Assembly: GCA_012522035.1 (NCBI GenBank)
Contig: JAAYLF010000092.1
Coordinates: 1-16,698, forward strand
Length of the DNA stretch: 16,698 bases
Direction of reading: 5' to 3'
DNA from: Clostridiaceae bacterium
GTDB lineage: Bacteria; Bacillota; Clostridia; UBA1212; DUPL01
Part shown: one piece after another, positions 11,532-16,698 of the stretch
How positions within the stretch are numbered: the stretch's first letter is position 1
Layout of the letters: the number at the start of each line of letters is the position of its first letter
Notes under the pieces: model-generated
What the model saw: only the letters and a program-made list of their open reading frames with translations
What the model was told of the DNA's origin: nothing
Databases searched by the model: none
Position numbers and translations under genes: made by a program

Positions 11532-11545
11532 GGAGGTAATTCATC

Positions 11546-12373
11546 ATGTCAAACAATCAAGGATTGATTCAACAGGCTACAAAAAATAATCAGAGCGTAC
11601 AGAAGTCAGGGAAACCCTCTACGTTGAGGGACTACATAAAGCAGATGGAGGGCGAGATTGCTAAAGCACTACCTGCTGTGATAACTCCTGAAAGATTCAC
11701 AAGAATGGTGCTCACGGCGTTGTCCACCGACAAGAAGCTTGAGCTTTGCACTCCCCAGTCGTTTTTGGGGGCAATGATGACAGCTGCCCAGCTTGGCTTG
11801 GAGCCTAATACACCATTAGGGCAGGCTTATTTGATACCCTACAAAAATAAGGGCGTCCTGGAGTGCCAGTTCCAGATAGGATACAAGGGACTAATCGACC
11901 TGGCATACAGGTCCGGCGAAGTCGAGATTATACAGGCACAAGTGGCATTCGAGAATGACGAGTTCGATTATGAGCTCGGGCTGGATCCGAAACTCAAGCA
12001 CAAACCAGCCAAGGAAAACAGGGGCAAACCAATTTATTATTATGCAATCTTCAAGACAAAATCTGGTGGCTATGGCTTTGAGGTAATGTCTTTCCATGAC
12101 ATCAAGCTACATGCCAAGAAATACAGCCAATCTTATTCCTCTGAATATTCTCCCTGGCAGAAGAACTTTGACGAAATGGCAAAAAAGACGGTCCTCAAAC
12201 GTGTGCTTAAATATGCACCTCTTAAGTCTGATTTTGTACGTGCAATTGCCGTGGATGAGACCGTCAAAAAGGAAATCTCGGACGATATGTATACTGTGCC
12301 GGCTGTGGAGCTGGATGAGACTGAGTACATAATCACTGGAGAAGAAATAGTAGTTGAGGAGGAGCAAAAATGA
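11546..12373 (+). CDS. recT: RecT single-strand annealing protein
   Basis: A 275-aa member of the RecT/Redbeta annealing family, which binds single-stranded DNA made by the exonuclease and pairs complementary strands. Typical segments are SFLGAMMTAAQLGLEPNTPL, GQAYLIPYKNKGVLECQFQI, GYKGLIDLAYRSGEVEIIQA, and MAKKTVLKRVLKYAPLKSD. The length is normal, with an acidic C terminus (TGEEIVVEEEQK) that may contact SSB. The start has AAGGAGG upstream. The stop overlaps the SSB ATG (ATGA at 12370-12373), so the two are coupled. No damage or frameshift is seen. Confidence 0.96.
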   Translation: MSNNQGLIQQATKNNQSVQKSGKPSTLRDYIKQMEGEIAKALPAVITPERFTRMVLTALSTDKKLELCTPQSFLGAMMTAAQLGLEPNTPLGQAYLIPYKNKGVLECQFQIGYKGLIDLAYRSGEVEIIQAQVAFENDEFDYELGLDPKLKHKPAKENRGKPIYYYAIFKTKSGGYGFEVMSFHDIKLHAKKYSQSYSSEYSPWQKNFDEMAKKTVLKRVLKYAPLKSDFVRAIAVDETVKKEISDDMYTVPAVELDETEYIITGEEIVVEEEQK

Positions 12374-12789
12374 ACGTAATTTGCCTTATCGGAAGGCTCA
12401 CAAGAGAGCCTGAACTCAGATATACAACATCCAACATCCCTGTATGCCGATTCACCATAGCAGTTGATAGGAAGTACGCAGGAGAAGGCCAGCAGAAGAC
12501 GGACTTCATCAACTGCGTGGCGTGGAGGTCCACAGCGGAGTTTGTTTCCAAATACTTTGATAAGGGAGTCCGGATGGGAGTCACCGGCTCCCTCCAAATT
12601 AACACATGGGAGAACGAGGAAGGAAAGAAAATGTATTCTGCCGAAGTTCTTGTAAACTCCATTGATTTTGCTGATGGCAAGAAGGATGTCAGTACATCCG
12701 CTCAGCCTAAAGTCAAAGTCAACAAGTCAGAGGACGAGCCACAGTTCATTGCACTTGATGATGGAGACTGGGATGATATTCCGTTCTAA
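12370..12789 (+). CDS. ssb: Single-stranded DNA-binding protein
   Basis: 139 aa. Residues about 1-104 form the OB fold with the SSB pattern NVICLIGRLTREPELRYT, then CRFTIAVDRKY, then TDFINCVAWRSTAEFVSKYF, then KGVRMGVTGSLQINTW. A flexible, charged linker follows. The tail DWDDIPF is the conserved acidic tip that docks replication and recombination proteins, so this is a complete, functional-looking SSB. It protects single strands made during phage replication and supplies the substrate for RecT. Translation is coupled to recT, with GGAGGAG before the ATG. Confidence 0.96.
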   Translation: MNVICLIGRLTREPELRYTTSNIPVCRFTIAVDRKYAGEGQQKTDFINCVAWRSTAEFVSKYFDKGVRMGVTGSLQINTWENEEGKKMYSAEVLVNSIDFADGKKDVSTSAQPKVKVNKSEDEPQFIALDDGDWDDIPF

Positions 12790-12801
12790 GGAGATGATTT
12801 A

Positions 12802-13035
12802 ATGTTTTTGAAATCAGTTTTAATTCCAAACGGCAATACATACATGACATTGATTATATACAAATGTGATCGGTGTGGAAAACATATCAGCGAAGATGTT
12901 CCACAACTGAACGCTCATCATATCAAATCATTTAAAGAATACCCCGAATTAAGGCTGGACATCAACAATGGCATTACTTTATGCATTGCATGTCACAGGA
13001 AGGAGAGACACCATGGCAAGACGCAGGATGATTGA
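12802..13035 (+). CDS. Minimal HNH-type zinc protein (77 aa)
   Basis: ATG 12802 follows AAGGAGATG. The protein carries two CxxC pairs (C22/C25 in YKCDRCGK and C61/C64 in CIACHRKERHH), a His pair at 39-40 (LNAHHIKSF), and NNGITLC with the middle Asn, which together give the HNH pattern H-N-H with a structural zinc. It is much shorter than many HNH nucleases but holds the full core. It lies between ssb and the initiator and overlaps the latter by 23 bases. It may be a nuclease in replication or recombination, or a small mobile insertion. I see no N-terminal DNA-contact domain. Confidence 0.82.
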   Translation: MFLKSVLIPNGNTYMTLIIYKCDRCGKHISEDVPQLNAHHIKSFKEYPELRLDINNGITLCIACHRKERHHGKTQDD

Positions 13036-13846
13036 CCCTAATATATGGTTGAGCGAAGACGTGAGCAAATTGAGCATATTCGAGCGACTGCTTTTTATAG
13101 GCATGTTCAGCCATGCTGACGACGAAGGCAGAGGAAGGGCTTCACCAGCCTTGCTTCGTTCACTGATCTTCCCGTACGACGACATACCACTCAACCAAAT
13201 TGAGGAAGGACTTGATAACATAAAGGAGCGAATCAATGTTGTATTTTACGAGATTGAAGGGAGCTCTTACTATCAGTTTACGAACTGGAACAAATGGCAG
13301 AGAGTGGACAAACCGCAACCAAGTCTCATTCCTTCTTACGAAGAGGCAATAGAGAGGAACAATTCCGAGAATGATTCCAAGAATCATTCCAAGAACAATT
13401 CTGAGAACAATTCTGAGAATGATTCTGAGAACGATTCTGAGAACGATTCCCGCCTAAAAGAAAAGAATATAAAAGAAGATAATATAAGTAAAAAGAATAA
13501 AAGAGTAGATTTATTCTCGACTGCAGCATCATTCCAAGAATCATTTCAAGAATCTGAATCTTCGGATAAGAATAGCAAGGTTATACGCCATAAATATGGC
13601 GAATATAAGAACGTCTTACTCTCGGATGAAGAATACGAAAAACTGAAACAAGAGTTCCCTTATGACTACAAGGAGCGTATAGAGCGATTAAGTGAGTATA
13701 TAGCCTCCAAGGGAGCCAAGTACAAGAATCACCTAGCCACAATAAGAAGCTGGGCGAGAAAGGAGAATACAAATGCTAAACGAGAATCTGAAAAAGAAGT
13801 TGAACGACCTATTAAAATCGGAACCATCATCACCTACGACGAATGA
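13013..13846 (+). CDS. DnaD-like phage replication initiator / replisome organiser
   Basis: 277 aa. ATG 13013 is preferred because AAGGAGAG lies just before it and MARRRMIDPNIW is the standard family N terminus; the frame is open further upstream inside the HNH gene. Residues about 1-105 are the winged-helix initiator domain (SKLSIFERLLFIGMFSHADD, EGRGRASPALLRSLIFPYDD, YYQFTNWNKWQRVDKPQPS). Residues about 116-146 are a low-complexity linker of four-residue repeats N-(N/D/H)-S-(E/K). Residues about 190-258 are a C-terminal domain (HKYGEYKNVLLSDEEYEKLK, YKERIERLSEYIASKGAKYK, HLATIRSWARKENTN) typical of Firmicutes phage initiators. It should bind the origin and recruit the DnaC-like loader encoded next, which it overlaps by 74 bases. 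Confidence 0.9.
   Translation: MARRRMIDPNIWLSEDVSKLSIFERLLFIGMFSHADDEGRGRASPALLRSLIFPYDDIPLNQIEEGLDNIKERINVVFYEIEGSSYYQFTNWNKWQRVDKPQPSLIPSYEEAIERNNSENDSKNHSKNNSENNSENDSENDSENDSRLKEKNIKEDNISKKNKRVDLFSTAASFQESFQESESSDKNSKVIRHKYGEYKNVLLSDEEYEKLKQEFPYDYKERIERLSEYIASKGAKYKNHLATIRSWARKENTNAKRESEKEVERPIKIGTIITYDE
13358..13450. repeat. Tandem 12-bp repeats inside the initiator gene
   Basis: About 7.75 units of 12 bp: AACAATTCCGAG, AATGATTCCAAG, AATCATTCCAAG, AACAATTCTGAG (twice), AATGATTCTGAG, AACGATTCTGAG, then AACGATTCC. Consensus AAYNATTCYRAG. They encode the four-residue repeats of the linker. Confidence 0.92.
13358..13560. other. Candidate phage replication origin
   Basis: The tandem repeats (13358-13450) are followed by an A-rich, easily opened stretch (about 13455-13515), then further related ATTCCAAGAATC motifs (about 13534-13560). 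Iterons plus an AT-rich segment inside the initiator gene is the arrangement of the lambda O gene origin. This is by analogy; no direct proof in the sequence. Confidence 0.5.
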
Positions 13847-14597
13847 GTCTCTAGCAGAGAAGCAGGTCCGTTGGTACAACGTGAGCGAAGGGACATTAAA
13901 CCAGGAAGATGGCATTAACTGCCCAGACTGCAAGAACAGAGGACAGTACGCATTCGTGGATGGCGAATACCTCAAATTCAGGGAATGTCACTGTGTTGAG
14001 CTCAGGAGAAGTGTAATGCGACTCAAGAGGAGTGGCATTAGTGGAGAGATGTTGGACAAGTACACCTTCAAGGCATTTGAGACTAATACCCAGTGGCAAC
14101 TGGAAGCCAAGGCAAAGGTTAAGGTGTTCGTGGTTAACAACTTGAACAAACCTGGACAGTGGCTGTACATAGGCGGGCAATCGGGAGCGGGTAAGACGCA
14201 CTTGTGCACTGCAGCATGTCTCAAGCTTGCAACCAAGTACAGCCTAAGGTATGAGACCTGGAGCAGGATTGCGGCAATGATTAAGTCCAGAGCACTGGAT
14301 CCTGAGGAGAAAGACAAACTGATGTATGACCTTGCACGTCCGCAGGTGCTGTACATAGACGACTTGCTAAAGGGAACTTCAAAGCCGACAGATGCAGACA
14401 TTAAGGCAATGTTCGACCTCATCAATGCGAGGTATCTGGATCCGAAGAGCATTACCATCATCTCAAGCGAGCTTGACTTGATGCAAATGCTGGACATTGA
14501 CGAGGCTATCGCTGGAAGGATAGCAGAAAGGGCAGGCGAATGTGCAATAGCGCTGCCGAAGAATGCAAAGTTGAATTACAGGTTACGGGAAAACTGA
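13773..14597 (+). CDS. dnaC: DnaC-like AAA+ helicase loader
   Basis: 274 aa. AAAGGAG lies 9 bases before ATG 13773. An N-terminal zinc-type part carries CPDC (50-53) and CHC (72-74). The AAA+ core has Walker A GGQSGAGKTH (134-143), Walker B VLYIDDLLK (192-200), a sensor segment ITIISSELDL (227-236) and a likely Arg finger region (IAGRIAERAG, about 247-256). The length is normal for phage DnaC. It would load the replicative helicase at the origin together with the DnaD-like initiator, whose gene it overlaps. The C terminus ends LNYRLREN, a usual end for the family. Confidence 0.92.
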   Translation: MLNENLKKKLNDLLKSEPSSPTTNESLAEKQVRWYNVSEGTLNQEDGINCPDCKNRGQYAFVDGEYLKFRECHCVELRRSVMRLKRSGISGEMLDKYTFKAFETNTQWQLEAKAKVKVFVVNNLNKPGQWLYIGGQSGAGKTHLCTAACLKLATKYSLRYETWSRIAAMIKSRALDPEEKDKLMYDLARPQVLYIDDLLKGTSKPTDADIKAMFDLINARYLDPKSITIISSELDLMQMLDIDEAIAGRIAERAGECAIALPKNAKLNYRLREN

Positions 14598-14609
14598 AAG
14601 GAGGAAACA

Positions 14610-14672
14610 ATGAGACTATTTGATAATAGTGAATGGGTGTACAACCCTGAGCTTCTGGAGGTGCAGCCATGA
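14610..14672 (+). CDS. Tiny conserved protein after dnaC (20 aa)
   Basis: MRLFDNSEWVYNPELLEVQP, preceded by AAAGGAGG and overlapping the next ATG as ATGA. A very similar short peptide (NxEWVYNPELLEV) occurs after phage dnaC genes as I recall, which, together with the ideal ribosome site, supports coding. It may bind a partner through the hydrophobic/acidic segment. Function unknown. Confidence 0.6.
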   Translation: MRLFDNSEWVYNPELLEVQP

Positions 14673-15007
14673 GCAAATATAGAAACCGCAAGACCACGAT
14701 TGACGGCATCGCCTTCGACAGCAAGGCAGAAGCCAGGAGATATGCAGAGCTTAAGCTCCTAGAACGTGCAGGAGAAATTAAGGACCTTGAATTACAGCCT
14801 AAATACCGCCTTTTAGACGGTTTCAAGAAAAATGGTAAAACATATCGACCAATAGACTACATAGCCGATTTTAGGTACTACAACGTCAAATTAGGGCGTG
14901 TGGTGGTCGAGGATGTTAAAGGCAAAAGAACGGATGTATTCAACATCAAGAAAAAATTGTTCGAAAAGAAGTATCCGGATCTAGAAATTAAGGTTGTGAA
15001 AGGATGA
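14669..15007 (+). CDS. DUF1064 PD-(D/E)XK nuclease-like protein
   Basis: A 112-aa protein with family pattern KYRNRKTTIDGIAFDSKAEA, RRYAELKLLERAGEIKDLEL, QPKYRLL, RPIDYIADFRYY, VVVEDVKGKRTDVFNIKKKL. Active-site candidates are E21 (SKAEARRY), D67 (ADFRY) and D82-x-K84 (EDVKG), as expected for a small PD-(D/E)XK enzyme. DUF1064 proteins occur in phages where RusA would be and may resolve branched DNA or cut DNA during replication. Length is typical. ATG 14669 is followed closely from the tiny gene (ATGA overlap) with GGAGGTG upstream. The function is by family resemblance. Confidence 0.88.
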   Translation: MSKYRNRKTTIDGIAFDSKAEARRYAELKLLERAGEIKDLELQPKYRLLDGFKKNGKTYRPIDYIADFRYYNVKLGRVVVEDVKGKRTDVFNIKKKLFEKKYPDLEIKVVKG

Positions 15008-15012
15008 GATAA

Positions 15013-15291
15013 ATGAAAATAACAATAAACGCACCAGATGCGGCAAGCATGAGGAAAGTTTTTGAAAGAATAATAGAGCTTGAGAAGATAGGTGCCAAAG
15101 CAAGGCTAATTACAAGAGACGGTTATGAAATTGTCGGAGATGGCAAAGGTACATACACAGTTGACGTTGCAAAAAATGAAGATAGTTGCGTAATGTGCGG
15201 AGATTATGTTGTTGAAGGCAATCAGATTTGTTTTAAGTGCAAGAGGAGGTGGACGGAAAATGACAAAGAAAGACATACAACAAGCAATTGA
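15013..15291 (+). CDS. Small protein with C-terminal zinc ribbon (92 aa)
   Basis: Starts 5 bases after the previous stop with a weak site (AAGGATGAG). Residues about 1-52 are an alpha/beta unit (MKITINAPDAASMRKVFERI, IELEKIGAKARLITRDGYEI, GDGKGTYTVDV). Residues 59-76 hold C59-x2-C62 and C73-x2-C76 (CVMCGD and CFKCKR), a short zinc ribbon. No known family. It overlaps the next gene by 32 bases. It may bind nucleic acid or a partner protein in the early/middle operon. Confidence 0.72.
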   Translation: MKITINAPDAASMRKVFERIIELEKIGAKARLITRDGYEIVGDGKGTYTVDVAKNEDSCVMCGDYVVEGNQICFKCKRRWTENDKERHTTSN

Positions 15292-15562
15292 GATATTAGA
15301 GGACGTCAGAGGGGATATTGATAGTTGTCCAGATAGAGAGTTGAGAGCGTTTGAAATAGCCATTATGTGCATGGAAAAGGAAATATCAAAAAGAGTTGAA
15401 GTTTTAAAAGACGGGCAAGTTTACGGGAAATGTCCTTGTGGAAGAACTTTTTGGGGAAAGCATGAGACGCTCTATTGTAGTAGATGCGGGCAAAAACTTA
15501 ATTGGAGTGAGTACGGGGTGGCCAAATTATCGGAGAACAAATTTAAAAGACAGGAGGGATAA
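15260..15562 (+). CDS. Small protein with helical part and zinc ribbon (100 aa)
   Basis: ATG 15260 follows GGAGGTGGAC; an in-frame ATG at 15206 lacks a site and lies deeper in the previous gene. Residues about 1-50 are helical (KKDIQQAIEILEDVRGDIDS, then ELRAFEIAIMCMEKEISKRV). Residues about 55-80 hold C58-x-C60 and C73-x2-C76 (KCPCGRTFWGK, LYCSRCGQKLNW), a zinc ribbon. Many Firmicutes prophages carry a similar helix-plus-ribbon protein in this place; function unknown. It and the previous gene each have cysteine pairs, suggesting related roles. Confidence 0.75.
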   Translation: MTKKDIQQAIEILEDVRGDIDSCPDRELRAFEIAIMCMEKEISKRVEVLKDGQVYGKCPCGRTFWGKHETLYCSRCGQKLNWSEYGVAKLSENKFKRQEG

Positions 15563-15565
15563 ATA

Positions 15566-15844
15566 ATGGCAAGACACATAGAGAAAGCAGAACAAGTAAT
15601 TGATAGAAATGAGATTAACGAGGAAGGACTAAACAGGCTGAGAGCAGCCATAGTGCATCAGGCGGTAGATGACTATGCGTCAACATTGCGCAAACTCAAG
15701 CGAAAGCCAAAAGATAAGGCATTGTTGCAAGAAAAGAAGGAGCTAGAAAAGTTTTTCCGTTCAGAGTGGTTTTCTGCATTATGCGACTGCAACGGGGAAA
15801 GAGTAATGAAGGCAATACAGGAAAAAGTTTGCAAAGCAGGATAA
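15566..15844 (+). CDS. Small helical phage protein (92 aa)
   Basis: AGGAGGGAT lies upstream of ATG 15566. The protein is helical with a basic centre: INEEGLNRLRAAIVHQAVDD, YASTLRKLKRKPKDKALLQE, KKELEKFFRSEWFSALCDCN, GERVMKAIQEKV. I recognise the end (WFSALCDCNGERVMKAI) as common in small phage proteins that lie just before the ArpU/late regulator, but the role is unknown. Two cysteines lie close together (C73, C75). It is cytoplasmic and shows no catalytic motif. Confidence 0.78.
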   Translation: MARHIEKAEQVIDRNEINEEGLNRLRAAIVHQAVDDYASTLRKLKRKPKDKALLQEKKELEKFFRSEWFSALCDCNGERVMKAIQEKVCKAG

Positions 15845-15865
15845 AGAATATGCAGGAGGCTTGAA

Positions 15866-16327
15866 ATGAAACATAACAGAAAGGATAAAAAAAGAGTAAT
15901 TGACAGACTGATGAGGTACAATTCTTATAAAATTGCACTTGAAGAAGAACAGAAGAAACTGAGTGAACTTATCAATGAAAAAACACAGTTTATGGCTTCT
16001 ATCAGTTCTCCGATTCTGGACAAGCCTCCTGTGAAATCTCAGCAGTCTGACCCGACATATGCCAAGGTCCAAAAGGCAACAGTCTTGTATGACCGCAGAA
16101 TTACCAGGCAAGAAGAGGTTGTGGGAGCATTAGAGGCATGGATAAAGGAAGTGGACAATGCGCTTCTCTGGCTTACTGGACCTGAAAGAATAATTGTCCA
16201 GGGAAGATATATGACAGAGGGACGACCAATGACATATATGGAGCTGGCGGAGGAATTGAATTACAGTGAGGTGCATTGCAAGAGGTTGAAGGCCGTTGCG
16301 ATACGCAAATTGTCAAGGCTTTTATGA
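15866..16327 (+). CDS. ArpU/sigma-region-4-like late transcription regulator
   Basis: 153 aa, behind GCAGGAGG. Residues about 5-100 form long helices (KDKKRVIDRLMRYNSYKIAL, EEEQKKLSELINEKTQFMAS, then YDRRITRQEEVVGALEAWIK). Residues about 103-153 form a sigma-70 region 4-like helix-turn-helix (LTGPERIIVQGRYMTEGRPM, TYMELAEELNYSEVHCKRLK, AVAIRKLSRLL). Layout and length fit the ArpU/RinA-like group that switches on late genes, and the position at the end of the early operon agrees. It should bind a promoter ahead of the packaging genes, outside this window. A small inverted repeat ATGAAAG/CTTTCAT (16324-16345) follows its stop. Confidence 0.85.
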   Translation: MKHNRKDKKRVIDRLMRYNSYKIALEEEQKKLSELINEKTQFMASISSPILDKPPVKSQQSDPTYAKVQKATVLYDRRITRQEEVVGALEAWIKEVDNALLWLTGPERIIVQGRYMTEGRPMTYMELAEELNYSEVHCKRLKAVAIRKLSRLL

Positions 16328-16365
16328 AAGGTAAACAACTTTCATGGTGGTTAGGAGGGTGAAAA

Positions 16366-16587
16366 ATGATTAAGAAAATAGAAAAAACCATTAAGATATG
16401 TGACGTTTGCAAAAAAGAAGTACCGCATTTTGCAATACCAGAGAAAGACGGCGCAGCAATACCCCAGATAAGAATGTCTAAATATCGGGCACCTGACGAA
16501 ATGCTAGATGTATGTCAGGACTGTTCAAACGAATTATTAGCAACATTTGTATCGCTGTGTTTAAAGGCGGTGAAGGAGGGTAAATGA
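16366..16587 (+). CDS. Small cysteine-pair protein (73 aa)
   Basis: ATG 16366 follows TTAGGAGGGTG. It has CxxC at 12-15 (KICDVCKKEV) and CxxC at 50-53 (DVCQDCSNEL), a likely zinc knuckle with a loop of about 34 residues, and a helical end (ELLATFVSLCLKAVKEG). No known family. It would bind zinc; role unknown. Its TGA overlaps a new ATG (ATGATG at 16584). Confidence 0.7.
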   Translation: MIKKIEKTIKICDVCKKEVPHFAIPEKDGAAIPQIRMSKYRAPDEMLDVCQDCSNELLATFVSLCLKAVKEGK

Positions 16588-16698
16588 TGGAAGAAAGATA
16601 CATTATTGATGACTTCAAGGAAACAAAATGCTGTTTGACGTGCCGAAATTGGAATGTTGACAATACACTACAAGGCCGTTATATGTACAACACATGCC
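16584..16698 (+). CDS. Cysteine-rich protein, 3' end beyond the window
   Basis: Starts at ATGATG (16584 or 16587, same frame) behind GAAGGAGGG and runs open to the last base, 38 residues so far (MMEERYIIDDFKETKCCLTC, then RNWNVDNTLQGRYMYNTC). The CCxxC and a later Cys suggest another zinc-binding protein like its neighbours. It cannot be classified further from the part seen. Confidence 0.65.
   Translation, partial: MMEERYIIDDFKETKCCLTCRNWNVDNTLQGRYMYNTC

Noticed and set aside
13358..13450. CRISPR-like array
   Set aside because: The 12-bp units are directly adjacent with no spacers and encode an in-frame protein linker.
16324..16345. Inverted repeat ATGAAAG/CTTTCAT after the ArpU-like gene as a terminator
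   Set aside because: The stem is AT-rich with an 8-base loop and has no T run after it; the next gene is 20 bases away and probably co-transcribed.

Overview
The window looks like about 16.7 kb of a temperate, long-tailed (siphovirus-type) phage or prophage of a low-GC Gram-positive host, most likely a clostridial or related Firmicute. The host call rests on strong GGAGG ribosome sites before almost every gene, the moderately AT-rich composition, an r1t-type holin, and a YqaJ-RecT-SSB-DnaD-DnaC-DUF1064-ArpU gene order. The exact host cannot be named from sequence alone. Almost everything is on the + strand; only one short repressor gene is on the - strand.

Layout. (1) Bases 2-3657: the 3' part of a tail-tip or receptor-binding protein, a small linker protein, and a lysis cassette (M23 endolysin with wall-binding and coiled-coil parts, a one-span coiled-coil membrane protein, an r1t-like holin), closed by a strong terminator. 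(2) Bases 3658-6489: an accessory 'cargo' block. Two unrelated unknown genes each sit behind a nearly identical promoter and ribosome-site cassette. Then comes a roughly 290-nt G+C-rich stretch that folds extensively and carries two tRNA T-arm-like hairpins, followed by an unknown 185-aa protein and a 240-aa protein that looks like three small accessory domains fused together. (3) Bases 6447-8049: the lysogeny switch, with a short CI-like repressor on the - strand, divergent promoters with overlapping operator repeats, a Cro-like regulator, an excisionase-like HTH protein and a Bro-N/KilA-type antirepressor. (4) Bases 8050-10535: small early genes, including an HNH-type protein, two small membrane proteins and a winged-helix protein. 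(5) Bases 10593-14672: recombination and replication (YqaJ exonuclease, RecT, SSB, HNH, a DnaD-like initiator carrying iteron-like repeats, DnaC helicase loader). (6) Bases 14669-16698: DUF1064 nuclease, a run of small cysteine-pair proteins and an ArpU-like late regulator.

How it fits together. Repressor and Cro-like proteins probably compete at the 6756-6847 operator region, and the antirepressor may relieve repression. Early transcription then runs through the YqaJ/RecT/SSB annealing system and the initiator/loader pair. The ArpU-like protein would switch on late genes, which end in the lysis cassette at the left of the window. No integrase or clear attachment site lies between the lysis cassette and the repressor, where many such phages keep them, and the repressor is short. 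This suggests an old deletion or replacement in which the cargo block displaced that segment.

The most unusual feature is the structured, T-arm-bearing G+C-rich region at about 4895-5180. I could not match it to any RNA class I know, and it does not fold as a standard tRNA.
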